Assembly: GCA_002842045.1 (NCBI GenBank)
Contig: PHBX01000016.1
Location: forward strand, 1 to 64,000
DNA length: 64,000 bases
Reading direction: 5' to 3'
From: Chloroflexi bacterium HGW-Chloroflexi-3
Lineage (GTDB): Bacteria; Chloroflexota; Anaerolineae; Anaerolineales; Anaerolineaceae
The notes under the pieces were generated by a model. The model saw nothing but the letters and a program-made list of their open reading frames with translations, had not been told where the DNA came from and did no database searches. Shown piece after piece: positions 7,572-17,215 of this stretch; within the stretch, counting starts at the first letter, position 1; each line of letters starts with the position of its first letter. The position numbers were made by a program, and so were the translations under genes.

Positions 7572-9425
7572 TTATTCCATAGATGTTAATTTGGCTTTTA
7601 ACGCTTTTCCTCTATCATCTGAGTTGAGAATTCTTTTCCGGATACGAAATACATTTGGTGTGACTTCTAGAAGTTCATCATCAGCCAGGAATTCCATAGC
7701 TTCATCGAGTGATAATTCACGTGGAGTGGATAGTCGATATTCGAGATCTTTATTAGCGGAGCGCATATTGGTAAGATGTTTTTTCTTGCAAACGTTGATG
7801 GTAATATCAGTCTCATTGAATGTTTCTCCAATTACCATACCTTCATAAACTTCTGTACCAGCTTCTATAAATAAAGTTCCCCTTTCTTCTGCATTTTTTA
7901 ATCCATAGGTGCTGGAAATTCCATTTTCCCAGGCAACCAAAGAGCTTGATTTTCGAGTGGGAACTTCGCCTGCATGAGGATAGTATCCAGAAACTATTGT
8001 GTGAATAATCCCTTGACCACGTGTAATCGTCATAAACTGTTGGCGAAGACCGAGCAGACCTCTCGTTGGTATTTGATAGCGCAGGATCGTTGCATCCAAT
8101 TTATTTTCCATGCTCAAAAGTTGTCCCCTCCTTCCTCCAAACAGTTCAATCACCACACCCACATATTCATTCACCACTTCAATTATGGCTTCTTCATAAG
8201 GCTCTAATAACTTACCATTTTCATCCTCGTGGAAAATCACCTCTGGTTTGGATACCTGGAATTCATATCCTTCGCGTCGCATTGTCTCGATAAGTATTGC
8301 AAGATGTAATTCTCCTCTACCTGAAACAACAAAACGGTCTGCATATTCGGTGTCCACAACCCGTAAGGCCATATTGTTTTTTGTTTCTCGGTATAAACGT
8401 TCTCGAATTTGACGGGTTGTAAGAAATTTTCCCGATCTTCCAGAAAATGGAGAGTTATTTACTTCAAAGCTCATCTTGACAGTCGGTTCCTCAACTGTGA
8501 TTCTTGGTAAAGCTTTGGTATTTTCAGGAGAAGAAAGTGTTTCACCAATACTTACTTCATGGATTCCGGCTATGAAGGCAATATCTCCAGCTGTTACTTG
8601 TTTAGCTCTTTTCTTTTTAAGCCCTTCAAATTCAAATAGATATTTAATTTTTTCACTCACAAGCTGATCATTATTTTTAATGATGATAATATTTTCACCT
8701 TCATTCGCAGTACCTGAAAAAACACGTCCCAGACAGGTTGTCCCCAAATGTTCATCGTATCCCAAGTTGGCAATTAACATTTGAAAAGGAGCATCTTTAT
8801 CAACTTCTGGTGCTGGAATTTGATCGATAATAGTCTCAAACAAGGCTCGTAAATCATTATCTAATTCAGAATCTGTAAAGCTAGATTTTCCTAATACCGC
8901 GTTGCAGTAAACAATAGAAAAACTTGCTTGATTTTCGTCAGCCCCTAATTCAATAAATAAGTCAAACGTATCGTTAAGCGCTTTTTGAGGAACTGCATCT
9001 TTTCTATCAATTTTATTGATGACTACAACTGGTTTTTTACCCATAGCCAACGCTTTTTTTAATACAAACCTGGTTTGTGGCATAGGGCCTTCGGCTGCAT
9101 CCACCAATAGAAGAACCCCATCTACCATATTTAACACGCGTTCGACTTCTCCTCCAAAATCAGCATGTCCTGGAGTATCAATAATATTTATTTTTATTTC
9201 TTTATTTGCCCTCAAATCGTGATAAACAACGGATGTGTTCTTTGAGAGGATCGTGATTCCTCGTTCTCTCTCAAGATCATAAGAGTCCATAACCCTCTCA
9301 TTTACAATTTGGTGCTCAGCAAACACCTTGGTTTGTTTTAACATTGCATCCAATAAAGTTGTTTTTCCATGATCTACATGTGCGATTATCGCAATATTGC
9401 GAATTTCTTCTCGTTTTGTTAACAT
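7572..9425 (-). CDS. typA: Ribosome-associated GTPase TypA/BipA
   Basis: Translational GTPase of the EF-G/LepA class that binds 70S ribosomes and aids 50S assembly and stress adaptation. Complete G motifs: [12 protein letters not shown] (P-loop, about residues 15-26), RGITI (switch I), [11 protein letters not shown] (G3), NKIDR (G4). The TypA-specific C-terminal block around [12 protein letters not shown] is present. 617 residues is typical. A TATAAT (9470-9475, minus strand) and a short leader precede it. The frameshifted acyltransferase gene follows 4 nt after its stop, so these form one transcript. Confidence 0.97.
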   Translation of the reverse strand: MLTKREEIRNIAIIAHVDHGKTTLLDAMLKQTKVFAEHQIVNERVMDSYDLERERGITILSKNTSVVYHDLRANKEIKINIIDTPGHADFGGEVERVLNMVDGVLLLVDAAEGPMPQTRFVLKKALAMGKKPVVVINKIDRKDAVPQKALNDTFDLFIELGADENQASFSIVYCNAVLGKSSFTDSELDNDLRALFETIIDQIPAPEVDKDAPFQMLIANLGYDEHLGTTCLGRVFSGTANEGENIIIIKNNDQLVSEKIKYLFEFEGLKKKRAKQVTAGDIAFIAGIHEVSIGETLSSPENTKALPRITVEEPTVKMSFEVNNSPFSGRSGKFLTTRQIRERLYRETKNNMALRVVDTEYADRFVVSGRGELHLAILIETMRREGYEFQVSKPEVIFHEDENGKLLEPYEEAIIEVVNEYVGVVIELFGGRRGQLLSMENKLDATILRYQIPTRGLLGLRQQFMTITRGQGIIHTIVSGYYPHAGEVPTRKSSSLVAWENGISSTYGLKNAEERGTLFIEAGTEVYEGMVIGETFNETDITINVCKKKHLTNMRSANKDLEYRLSTPRELSLDEAMEFLADDELLEVTPNVFRIRKRILNSDDRGKALKAKLTSME

Positions 9426-9446
9426 AATTCACCTATTAAATAAAAG

Positions 9447-9465
9447 ATCCTGAAAAATTCAGGAT
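9447..9465 (-). terminator. Hairpin with U-rich tail upstream of typA
   Basis: Inverted repeat ATCCTGAA / TTCAGGAT with a 3-nt loop, followed on the minus strand by cttttattt. It lies between the membrane-protein stop (9494) and typA (9425). A TATAAT just upstream may serve typA, in which case the hairpin would fall at the 5' end of the typA leader. Confidence 0.5.
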
Positions 9466-9493
9466 TGCAATTATACTCCTATAAAGGAATCTG

Positions 9494-10198
9494 TTATTGA
9501 TGAAAACTTCTTCTCATCAATAAAATATAAATACCAAAGATAATCAAACCAACGGATCCAGTATTACCAATAAAACCAATAGCGCTCTCAGGATTCCCAG
9601 CAGTATACAAACCCCACCCAACGACGGCCAAAATACCACCAGGAATTAATGGCCACCACATAATTTTTCTGGTTAGAGTTCTGGAGGTTACAGTAATTAA
9701 TCCCCAACCAAAGGCAAAACCCACCAACATAATTCCTATTTGCTCCAAAGGATTGCTTGCAGTTGAATTTTCCCAGGCAAAGTATAATCCTGGTGCCATC
9801 CCTACAAGCAATGCTCCGGGAATAATCAAACCTAATAATTTCCAATATATGCCAGCAATTAATAAACAAATTCCAATATCAACGCCTATATACAGAATAA
9901 AATCTAGTAGGCTGATTTCTTGTAGCAAAAAGGGTATTCCAATGGATACGAATATAAAAAACGGAAATATAAGCCAAATAACAGGTCTTTGTTTTGATAA
10001 GTAATTGATGACAAATAGAAATCCCCAAATTAATCCGAAAGTTATGAAAGATAAACCTAAAACTGAAAATGTTGTGAGCTTGTATTCAAAAATAATTAAA
10101 TATAAAAAAAAGGCAAGTGCTGCTAGCAATACACTTAATATTATTTGTACAACGATATTTTTGATAATTAATTTTATCCAGTTCACAGGAAATTCCAC
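9494..10198 (-). CDS. Hypothetical polytopic membrane protein
   Basis: No family recognised. 234 residues, almost entirely hydrophobic, with about eight predicted membrane segments: about residues 12-35, 42-65, 72-90, 97-118, 120-138, 150-170, 180-200, 205-228. Short polar loops and a positively charged C-terminus (MRRSFHQ). It sits between a NarL-type regulator and typA on the same strand, with a candidate terminator after it, so it may form its own unit. The upstream two-component pair could regulate it, but nothing in the sequence proves this. Confidence 0.6.
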   Translation of the reverse strand: MEFPVNWIKLIIKNIVVQIILSVLLAALAFFLYLIIFEYKLTTFSVLGLSFITFGLIWGFLFVINYLSKQRPVIWLIFPFFIFVSIGIPFLLQEISLLDFILYIGVDIGICLLIAGIYWKLLGLIIPGALLVGMAPGLYFAWENSTASNPLEQIGIMLVGFAFGWGLITVTSRTLTRKIMWWPLIPGGILAVVGWGLYTAGNPESAIGFIGNTGSVGLIIFGIYILLMRRSFHQ

Positions 10199-10272
10199 TA
10201 AATATTATTAATATTAATTTTATAACTTAATTTCAGCTAAGATAAGTGGCTAAGGTCATGATAGATTCCTAA

Positions 10273-10929
10273 TTAAATTATGCCACTCTCTTTTGCAATG
10301 AGAACAGCATGCATTCTGTCGCGCGCATTTAATTTATTAAATATACTTGTCAGGTGGTTTTTCACGGTACCTTCGGCAATTACTAAGGATAAGGCTATTT
10401 CTTTATTACTCATTCCAGTCGCAACCATCTTTAGAATTTCCAATTCGCGTCTGGATAAATTCTCAAATTGACTTCCTGGTTCAAATTTTGGCGCTCTTGG
10501 TAACCTTGTGAATTCAGCCATTACTTTCGCTGTAATTGAAGGGAGTAAGTAATATTCGCCCTTGTAAGCAGTTCGGATAGCTTCGAACAATTTTTCTGGC
10601 GATACATCTTTTAATAAATACCCCACCGCTCCAGCATGTAAAGCATTAAAAACAAGATCATCTTCATCAAATGTAGTAAGGACAATGATCTTCATACCTG
10701 GATGTTGGTGAAGAATTCTCTTTGTAGCCTCAACTCCTCCTATACCCGGCATACGTAAATCCATTAAAATAACTTCTGGTAAGAACTTTGTTGCAGCTAA
10801 AATTGCTTCCTCACCAGAATTTGATTGACTCACCACTTCGAAATCATTTTTTATGGATAATAATGTCATTAATCCTTCACGGAATAATTCCTGGTCATCA
10901 ACTATTAATAACTTAATTTTTTTGATCAT
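10273..10929 (-). CDS. NarL/LuxR-family response regulator
   Basis: Two-component transcription regulator. Receiver domain at residues about 5-120 with the acidic pocket (VDDQ), phospho-acceptor Asp in ILMDLRMPG (about 57), Thr in VLTTFD and Lys in LLKDVSPE. C-terminal LuxR helix-turn-helix with LSRRELEILKMVATGMSNK (about 158-176) and the recognition-helix region AEGTVKNHL. 218 residues is standard. The start overlaps the end of the sensor kinase gene by 17 nt, which marks them as a cognate pair. Likely targets are nearby membrane-function genes, but this is not shown. Confidence 0.93.
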   Translation of the reverse strand: MIKKIKLLIVDDQELFREGLMTLLSIKNDFEVVSQSNSGEEAILAATKFLPEVILMDLRMPGIGGVEATKRILHQHPGMKIIVLTTFDEDDLVFNALHAGAVGYLLKDVSPEKLFEAIRTAYKGEYYLLPSITAKVMAEFTRLPRAPKFEPGSQFENLSRRELEILKMVATGMSNKEIALSLVIAEGTVKNHLTSIFNKLNARDRMHAVLIAKESGII

Positions 10930-12115
10930 AGGGCAACTCTATTTCTATTCTAAAGCCTTTTTGAGGGAAAGTTTGAAAATTCAAAGTACCATCCAGGATC
11001 TCAATTCTTTCTCTAAGTCCTTGTAACCCGTATCCGGAACGAAATTCACTCATACCAATTCCATCATCATAAATAATTAATGATAAATTTTCACTGTCAG
11101 AATAATTTAACTGGCAAATATAATTCTCGGCTTTGGAGTATTTACATGTATTATTTACTGTTTCCTGGACGATTCGATAAATTGTTGATCGCACCGTCTC
11201 ATCCAGTCCCTTCTCATCTCCAATTATTTCCAAATGAGACCGAATTCCAATCCAATCACATGGTCTCATAGCACGATCAAGAGCGTCTTTAATTGTTTCT
11301 TTTTCGCTTTGATCATAACGTAATGTTGATACCGAACGACGCACATCAATCAACGCAATTTGAGATTGTGATCTTGCTTTTTCAATTGAGTCTTTTGCTT
11401 TGTCTGGGTCCTCATTAATAATGGCCTGTGCAGCCTGTAATTGCATATGAATTGTTGTAAGGTAATGACCTAAACCATCGTGAATTTCTCTCGCAATTCG
11501 GTTGCGTTCTTTTATTACGGTTAATTGTTCTACTTCATTTGCATAAGATCTAAGCTTTTCATTCACATCTTCAAGTTCTAAAACCAATCTTTCGACTTCT
11601 CTCTTTGATCTTTCTTCATCAATTGCCATTTGAGTAAAGACCATAATATAAATTAGTCCTGCCAGAATTGTTGGAAGAGAAGACCAAACTTCACTTAAGT
11701 TCCCAGTATATTGACGTACAGCCCATACATATCCAAGTACAATCAGTAAATTAATAAGATATAACCAATAACCAGGAGCTAAAACGACTGCGTGGCCCGC
11801 TAAAGGAAGTAATAATATTGCTGAAAATCCAGATCCGTTGCCTAGGAAGACAATAATCGAGCCGATTGGGATTTGTATAAGAAAATAAAAAAGAATCCAA
11901 ATAGACGATTTTTGTTTTGCTACAAAATTATATCCATAGATACCAATAGCGATAAAAGCAATTCCTAAAATAACCATTATCAGGAGTTTGACTAAATTTG
12001 TTTCTTTAAGCGAACTAAACATTGCGAAATATGAAGCTAATACAACCACAGCAAATGCCAGATCCGCACTCCCCTTCAATTTAAATTCCTGTTTGGTAAT
12101 TTTGTTAGATATCAT
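10913..12115 (-). CDS. DesK/LiaS-type membrane sensor histidine kinase
   Basis: Sensor kinase of the HisKA_3 class. The N-terminal half (about residues 18-170) has five or six membrane segments and no large external domain, so it probably senses a membrane or envelope state. A short coiled coil (about 175-205) leads to the phospho-acceptor block ERNRIAREIHDGLGHYL. The ATPase domain has the N box (QETVNNTCKYS), DDGIGM and GYGLQGLRERIE. 400 residues. It overlaps the regulator gene by 17 nt. No good ribosome site is seen before ATG 12115. Confidence 0.9.
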   Translation of the reverse strand: MISNKITKQEFKLKGSADLAFAVVVLASYFAMFSSLKETNLVKLLIMVILGIAFIAIGIYGYNFVAKQKSSIWILFYFLIQIPIGSIIVFLGNGSGFSAILLLPLAGHAVVLAPGYWLYLINLLIVLGYVWAVRQYTGNLSEVWSSLPTILAGLIYIMVFTQMAIDEERSKREVERLVLELEDVNEKLRSYANEVEQLTVIKERNRIAREIHDGLGHYLTTIHMQLQAAQAIINEDPDKAKDSIEKARSQSQIALIDVRRSVSTLRYDQSEKETIKDALDRAMRPCDWIGIRSHLEIIGDEKGLDETVRSTIYRIVQETVNNTCKYSKAENYICQLNYSDSENLSLIIYDDGIGMSEFRSGYGLQGLRERIEILDGTLNFQTFPQKGFRIEIELPYDQKN

Positions 12116-12164
12116 AGATAGAGTTATTATAATTCAAAAATAGGCTAAATTGGCTATGCGCAAT

Positions 12165-12208
12165 ATTAAAAAGACCAGAATATGAATTTTGATTCTGGTC
12201 TTTTTAAT
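12165..12208 (-). terminator. Intrinsic terminator after phnE
   Basis: Perfect 17-bp inverted repeat (12165-12181 with 12192-12208) around a 10-nt loop; the core is AAAAAGACCAGAAT / ATTCTGGTCTTTTT. It lies 24 nt past the phnE stop, so it ends the phn transcript, and its A/T flanks would allow function in both directions. Confidence 0.85.
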
Positions 12209-12231
12209 TAGTTGTATTGGCGAGTGCTTAA

Positions 12232-14064
12232 TTAAACTATACGTTCTCTTATCTTCGAACTGATATAATCCATTGAGGCAACAACAATTGCGATTGCAAG
12301 CATTTGCACAGATGCAGCACGATAACTTAAAAGGTTAATGTTTTGTTGTAGCAGGAATCCAATACCACCTCCTCCAACAAACCCGATGATTGTTGACATT
12401 CTGACATTGATATCCCAACGATACATGGTAAATGAAATGTAAGGTGGAACAATCTGTGGAATGACGGCGTAGACAATTGTCTGCAATTTATTTGCACCTG
12501 TTGCGTGGATAGCTTCGAGTGGACCATCGTCGATACTTTCAACTTGTTCTGAATATAATTTTGCCAACGCTGCAATTGTATGCAGAGCTAGGGCCAGCGA
12601 ACCAGCAAATGGACCTATACCCACCCAAATTACAGCAATAATTGCCATAACCAGCGGTTCAATTGAGCGAAGCGCATTAAGAATTGTTCTGGTTATCGTA
12701 TAAATGATAAAACCTGTTGGTAATGGATGTTTAGGTTTTGCTATAGCTGCCAAAATAAATCCAGCGAAACCACCAATTAATACAGGATAGTATAAAGAAA
12801 TTCTTTGATTGTTGAATTGGTAAAACCAATTAATCACCGCCATAACCAAAGCAAATAAAATTGCGCCGGCAATTGTACTGATCACAACATTAATAATCTT
12901 TAGAATTTTGGTATTCAAGTTATCTTGTAAAGAAAGTCCTACCTTATTGAACAAACTAACAACGACACCACCAAATGCGATCGCCGTTATTGCAGGAACT
13001 AACATCAGAGTAATATCGCCAATTTGAAATAATGCGTAACCAAGAAAACTAAATGGTCCTAATACATTCTCTAATTCTTTTCCAGTTAATTTGGTAAATT
13101 CGCCAAAAAGAATAATAGAAAGAATGGTCATCACTCCGGCAATGAAAATAAAGGCAAACCTTTGAAACTTTACACTGGTAGTTGGCTTCTTTATATCTTC
13201 AGAAGGCAGTCCCTTCCGTATTGAAAAATAGGCGATTAAACCAGAAATGATTAATCCAATTAATGTTACAAAAACATTCTTTTCAAACGGAGATAATAAA
13301 TCTATGATCCATTTGCTAAAAATATATCCAAGATACGCACCAATCGGAAATCCGATAATATTTAGAGCAGTACTGGTTGGCGTACTCGTTGAATCTTTCA
13401 TTAGGTTTCTTGCTGCAATAAAACTAATAGGAATAGAGGCAGCTGTACCAATTGTAGTTGCCAGTAGAGCGATGAAAACAGTTTCTATGATCTTATACCA
13501 TGTAGCTTTTGCGGTATCAGTCCATTTCGGTAATCCTGTTGTAGTTCTGATTGTTGCCGTTATGTATTGTGCTTCTGCAACTGGTTGTCTTGTTGGAATT
13601 ACTACATCAACTGAAAAGTAACCTTCATTGTTAGTTTCAAAATTCGCTAACTGTCGTTTTACGCCACTTGCTGCCAGAAAATTTATGGGTCCCTTTATGT
13701 TTGCTGCCATGTTGAAGCCTTCAACAGTAATTGATTCTTTTGGAGAAGCACATATTACTGAGGTCTGAATATAAGCTTCGTCTGTGTTTTTTTCAATTTC
13801 TTCAATTTCACCTGTATCCGGACAAGGTAAATAAAAAGGAGTGGAGATTTCTTCTTCAGTTGTATCATATTGGACCAATTCTGGTTTGGCAAGTGCGCGC
13901 AAAACACGCGTCAATTGCGTAATACGAACTTCTGACCTTGTTGTTTCAAAATTAACATTTGTCACTTGAAAGGCATAGGCAAAAACTATAATGCTGATTG
14001 CTATTAATAGGCCTGTCCGTAAAGATTTTAGAATTGAACTTTTCTTTTTCAAATCACACCTCAT
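12232..14064 (-). CDS. phnE: Phosphonate/phosphite-type ABC transporter permease PhnE (long form)
   Basis: Inner-membrane permease of a PhnCDE importer. At 610 residues it is about twice the usual PhnE. The N-terminus has one membrane anchor (about residues 15-33), then a soluble external region to about 180 with beta-rich sequence and Cys residues. Two sets of membrane segments follow, one starting near 190 and the second near 370. The C-terminal part carries the permease signature region around DDGPLEAIHATGANKLQTI (the EAA loop that contacts the ATPase). It overlaps phnC by 4 nt (ATGA). Substrate could be phosphonate, phosphite or phosphate; no C-P lyase genes are in the window. Confidence 0.88.
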   Translation of the reverse strand: MRCDLKKKSSILKSLRTGLLIAISIIVFAYAFQVTNVNFETTRSEVRITQLTRVLRALAKPELVQYDTTEEEISTPFYLPCPDTGEIEEIEKNTDEAYIQTSVICASPKESITVEGFNMAANIKGPINFLAASGVKRQLANFETNNEGYFSVDVVIPTRQPVAEAQYITATIRTTTGLPKWTDTAKATWYKIIETVFIALLATTIGTAASIPISFIAARNLMKDSTSTPTSTALNIIGFPIGAYLGYIFSKWIIDLLSPFEKNVFVTLIGLIISGLIAYFSIRKGLPSEDIKKPTTSVKFQRFAFIFIAGVMTILSIILFGEFTKLTGKELENVLGPFSFLGYALFQIGDITLMLVPAITAIAFGGVVVSLFNKVGLSLQDNLNTKILKIINVVISTIAGAILFALVMAVINWFYQFNNQRISLYYPVLIGGFAGFILAAIAKPKHPLPTGFIIYTITRTILNALRSIEPLVMAIIAVIWVGIGPFAGSLALALHTIAALAKLYSEQVESIDDGPLEAIHATGANKLQTIVYAVIPQIVPPYISFTMYRWDINVRMSTIIGFVGGGGIGFLLQQNINLLSYRAASVQMLAIAIVVASMDYISSKIRERIV

Positions 14065-14813
14065 CCTACTCTTTCGGCCTCTTTGCCATAGATTTCTTTA
14101 AATTTAACGTCATCAATTTCCTTAGGCGCACCATCAAACATTAGAACACCAGCATTGAGCGCAATAGCACGATTAGCATAACGATGGACCAGATCCAAAA
14201 AATGTAAACTACAAATAATGGTAACGCCATCCTCTTTGTTGATTTTTTCAAGATATTGCATGATGGAGTGAGCTAAAACTGGATCAAGGCTGGCAACCGG
14301 CTCATCCGCCAAAATAATTTTGGGATTTTGCATCATAGCTCTGGCAATCGATACACGCTGTTGCTGACCGCCACTCAATTCATCAGCCCTTTTATTAGCC
14401 TGATCAGTGATGCCCACTCTTTCTAATTGCTTATAAGCCATGTCTACATCATTTTTTGAAAATCGATTGACCAAACTCATAGCAGGATTCGTATATCCCA
14501 GCCTTCCTGCCAGCACATTCGTTAGAACCTTAGAACGTTCAACTAAATTAAAATGCTGAAAAATCATTCCAATCTGCCTACGTATCCGTCTTAATTCATC
14601 TGGTCCAGCTTTAGTTATATCAACGCCATCCCAAATTACTTCACCATTCGTGGGTTCAACGAGACGATTGATGCATCTTAATAAAGTTGATTTTCCTGAA
14701 CCGCTTAAACCAATTACGGCTAGGAACTCCCCTGGTTGCACATTGAAACTGACATTATCTAAAGCTTGAACATTTCCTTCATAAACTTTAGTTAGGTTTT
14801 TAATTTCCAGCAT
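14061..14813 (-). CDS. phnC: Phosphonate-type ABC transporter ATPase PhnC
   Basis: Nucleotide-binding subunit of the importer. Walker A GLSGSGKSTLLRCINRL (about residues 35-51), Q-loop GMIFQHFNLVERS, ABC signature ELSGGQQQR, Walker B KIILADEPVASLDP, switch His in ICSLHFLD. These match PhnC closely, including the family-typical FNLVERS segment. 250 residues, complete. It is followed directly by phnE and preceded by a hairpin that separates it from phnD. Confidence 0.94.
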   Translation of the reverse strand: MLEIKNLTKVYEGNVQALDNVSFNVQPGEFLAVIGLSGSGKSTLLRCINRLVEPTNGEVIWDGVDITKAGPDELRRIRRQIGMIFQHFNLVERSKVLTNVLAGRLGYTNPAMSLVNRFSKNDVDMAYKQLERVGITDQANKRADELSGGQQQRVSIARAMMQNPKIILADEPVASLDPVLAHSIMQYLEKINKEDGVTIICSLHFLDLVHRYANRAIALNAGVLMFDGAPKEIDDVKFKEIYGKEAERVG

Positions 14814-14871
14814 TTTTATACCCTATTATTATTTCCATTAATTTGTGAATTTTTTAAAATATATTCAATAC

Positions 14872-14909
14872 AAACTCAGTCCCATTACATATTGTAAGGG
14901 ACTGAGTTT
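14872..14909 (-). terminator. phnD-phnC intercistronic hairpin (attenuator-like)
   Basis: A 12-bp stem AAACTCAGTCCC / GGGACTGAGTTT (14872-14883 with 14898-14909), extended inside by TTACA/TGTAA. On the minus strand the tail after the stem is only moderately U-rich (TTTGTATTG), so it probably gives partial termination or 3'-end protection of phnD mRNA, raising the binding protein over phnC and phnE. Confidence 0.7.
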
Positions 14910-14925
14910 TGCTTTTTGGAATTAA

Positions 14926-16053
14926 TTATTTGCCAAGATTTTCGAGTGTAATTCCTTGTGCTTCCATTAACAGACGAACGCCGTCAAAGTTTTCATCAAA
15001 AATGGGGGCAGCGCCAGTCCAATCATAGAATTTTTCATTACATAATGTTTCTTCACATGCTTCAGAACCGATATACTCGATAACTGCATCCATAATAAGT
15101 TGCCGTAATTCTTCAGGGAAATCTGGCGAGAACGACATTGTGTCGTTAGGTATTTCTGCTGAAAGACCTAAAATTCTAACTTTTTGAACAACATCGGGAG
15201 CCTCAGTAAGGATTGCAGCTCGAGCATCTAACACACGATACTCTCCACAATATAATTTACCATCAGCATTAGGACCACATTCATCGACAACTTCATCTGG
15301 AACGTCAGGGTTGTCGCCCATCTTCCAGGTCCCCGCTGGCAACAATGGAGCACTGAAGTAAACTGATGCTACATCTGCTTCACCATTATAGACTGCTTTA
15401 ACTGCCTGGGGATGACCACCAGCTTCTACTTCTTCTCCTGGAGCAATTCCAAGATCAGCAAATATAGCTCTAGGATATAGATAACCTGATGTTGATCCTG
15501 CATCCGGGAATGCCCAGGTTGCGCCATCCAAATCTTCTAATGTTTGATAGTCACTGTCGCGAGCAACCACGAATTCAGTCCAATAAACATTCCAGCCGTA
15601 ACGAACAGAGGCTAATCCAGGCTCAACACCGCATAATTGACTGGCCAAAGCGTAACCTAATGCAGGTATAAAGCCAATGGTATCAGTTGGTGATGCACAC
15701 ATTTCTTCAATTGTAGCTGCGTATGAAGTTGGCACTGCGACCTCAAAAAATAGCCCAGTTGCTTCATTCAAAGCCTGCTCGATCAATTCTCCACCGGAAA
15801 TCATGAAGTCAACATCTACTGAAGGCACAAACAAAACTTTAATTGGGTGTTCTTCAGAACCAATAGCCGGTTCAGATATTGGTTCAGGTGTTGGTGGAAC
15901 TGCAGTTGGTTCTGGGGCTTTGGTTGGTTCAACAACCGGTTCGACTGGTTCTTCAACAGGTGCAGGTTCTGGTGTAGCTGTCGGTTGACAGGCACTCAAA
16001 ACCAATGCCATTGAAAGAACTAACACAAAAACAATGTATTGAAATTTCCTCAT
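14926..16053 (-). CDS. phnD: Phosphonate-type ABC transporter substrate-binding lipoprotein PhnD
   Basis: Extracytoplasmic binding protein of the PhnD family. A signal peptide with lipobox VLSAC (Cys about 22) implies lipid anchoring. A Pro/Glu/Thr-rich linker runs from about 23 to 65. The binding domain begins at HPIKVLFVPSVDVD and contains the PhnD-like segments LEDLDGATWAFPDAGSTSGY and VKAVYNGEADVA. 375 residues. AGGAGG sits 6 nt before the ATG. It is first in phnD-phnC-phnE, with a candidate sigma-70 promoter upstream. Exact ligand is not deducible. Confidence 0.92.
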   Translation of the reverse strand: MRKFQYIVFVLVLSMALVLSACQPTATPEPAPVEEPVEPVVEPTKAPEPTAVPPTPEPISEPAIGSEEHPIKVLFVPSVDVDFMISGGELIEQALNEATGLFFEVAVPTSYAATIEEMCASPTDTIGFIPALGYALASQLCGVEPGLASVRYGWNVYWTEFVVARDSDYQTLEDLDGATWAFPDAGSTSGYLYPRAIFADLGIAPGEEVEAGGHPQAVKAVYNGEADVASVYFSAPLLPAGTWKMGDNPDVPDEVVDECGPNADGKLYCGEYRVLDARAAILTEAPDVVQKVRILGLSAEIPNDTMSFSPDFPEELRQLIMDAVIEYIGSEACEETLCNEKFYDWTGAAPIFDENFDGVRLLMEAQGITLENLGK

Positions 16054-16109
16054 TTCTTCCTCCTAATGAAGTGATAAATTATTGGGGGTAAAACCCCTAC
16101 AGACAACTA

Positions 16110-16138
16110 ATTTTAGTCAATAACGGAACCTAATGCAA
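16110..16138 (-). promoter_or_regulatory. Candidate sigma-70 promoter of phnDCE
   Basis: On the minus strand TTGCAT (16138-16133) and TAAAAT (16115-16110) are separated by 17 nt. The predicted start is near 16103, giving a leader of about 50 nt that ends in AGGAGG before phnD. ACTAA/TTAGT inverted arms overlap the -10 and could be an operator. No Pho box was recognised. Confidence 0.5.
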
Positions 16139-16392
16139 TATGATCTTAGTCCCTTTTTGTGAATTTGTGAAAATTTTAAGATTTCATCCTTGTTTTTCTA
16201 AATATACACGAAATTTTGAGATTATTTGATCATAAATATGTATCGACATCAAAAATAATCCAAAAATAATTCAATTTGCTCGACAAATTTGTTTTCTCAT
16301 CAACATCATATTGACACATAATTGTTTCTCGTTTCATTAAACCTGAGGTAGCTGGCACAATGGGTCTGTTAATTTGAATTAATTATCATCAT

Positions 16393-16420
16393 TTGACTGT
16401 CATGGAATCAATGATAAAAT
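16393..16420 (+). promoter_or_regulatory. Candidate extended -10 promoter of rplY
   Basis: TTGACT (16393-16398), 16-nt spacer, TAAAAT (16415-16420) preceded by TGA (extended -10). Predicted start about 16427, leaving a leader of about 63 nt that ends in AAGGAAGG before ATG 16490. Confidence 0.6.
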
Positions 16421-16489
16421 TACAACTCGCAAAAAATTCAAACGAGTGAAGGTAACCTTTAAGGTGAGAGGCGCTCAAGGAAGGTAATC

Positions 16490-17149
16490 ATGTCAAAAAT
16501 TATTTTAAATGCCGAGCCGCGATCGGTTATCGGTAAGCAAGTAAAACAACTTCGTCGACAAGGGAAATTGCCCGCGATCATTTATGGTAATAAAATAGAT
16601 TCAAAATCAATTACTCTTGATTTAAGAGACGCTACAAAAGTGCTCTCTGGTGTAACTAGTTCAAGTCTGGTAACTATTGTTCTCGAAGGTAAAGAGTATC
16701 CATCACTGGTCCGGGAGAAACAAATCAATTTTATTTTAGGGACTCTTAAACATATCGATTTTCAAGCAGTTTCGTTAACTGAAAAAATTAGAGCATCAGT
16801 CAGTATTAATTTCGAAGGCGAATCACCAGCGGTGAAGGATTCTGATGCAATATTATCATCCGGAATTGGTCAAATCGAAGTTGAGGCTTTTCCCCAAGAT
16901 CTTCCTGAAGGGTTCACAGTGGACATATCAAAACTAAAGCATGTTGGAGATTCCATTTTAGTCAAAGATATTGATATCCCTGAAAATGTTGAGCTTCTTT
17001 CTAATCCTGAAGAGATGGTTGTATTTGCCAGTAGTAGCCGACCTGCAACCGAAGAAGCAGGTGAAGTAGTAGAGGAAGAAGAACTTGAAACCACTGAAGC
17101 TGAACCAGAAGTGATCGAGAAAGGCAAAAAAGAAGACGAGAACTTTTAG
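16490..17149 (+). CDS. rplY: 50S ribosomal protein L25 (CTC-type general stress protein)
   Basis: Binds 5S rRNA on the large subunit. N-terminal L25 domain: LNAEPRSVIGKQVKQLRRQG and LPAIIYG (residues 5-32), RDATKVL. C-terminal TL5/CTC beta domain from about residue 95 (ISINFEGESP, DLPEGFTVDISKLKHVGDS). An acidic Glu-rich tail (about 185-219) is typical of longer bacterial L25 proteins. Strong AAGGAAGG ribosome site. Monocistronic between its promoter and a terminator. Confidence 0.95.
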   Translation: MSKIILNAEPRSVIGKQVKQLRRQGKLPAIIYGNKIDSKSITLDLRDATKVLSGVTSSSLVTIVLEGKEYPSLVREKQINFILGTLKHIDFQAVSLTEKIRASVSINFEGESPAVKDSDAILSSGIGQIEVEAFPQDLPEGFTVDISKLKHVGDSILVKDIDIPENVELLSNPEEMVVFASSSRPATEEAGEVVEEEELETTEAEPEVIEKGKKEDENF

Positions 17150-17163
17150 TTTTCTAATGTTTT

Positions 17164-17200
17164 AGAACCAGAGGTTGTCCAGATGGAAACCTCTGGTTCT
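17164..17200. terminator. Bidirectional terminator between rplY and the NUDIX gene
   Basis: A 13-bp stem AGAACCAGAGGTT / AACCTCTGGTTCT (17164-17176 with 17188-17200) with an 11-nt loop lies between convergent genes. T-rich sequence follows on the plus strand (tttagttt). Confidence 0.8.
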
Positions 17201-17215
17201 TTAGTTTAATATCTT

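Larger units (their letters stand above)
16054..16489. other. Divergent intergenic region between phnD and rplY (436 nt)
   Basis: No coding frame recognised. It holds the candidate phnD promoter (16110-16138, minus), a small GGGGT/ACCCC hairpin in the phnD leader (16085-16097), the candidate rplY promoter (16393-16420, plus) and an otherwise AT-rich middle of about 250 nt in which nothing specific is seen. Confidence 0.6.

Noticed and set aside
15677..15988. Plus-strand frame rich in Gly, Ser and Thr
   Set aside because: It is the antisense of the Pro/Glu/Thr-rich linker and start of phnD; no ribosome site and no family.
16085..16097. GGGGT/ACCCC hairpin as a riboswitch in the phnD leader
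   Set aside because: Only a 5-bp stem with a 3-nt loop; no recognisable aptamer elements.
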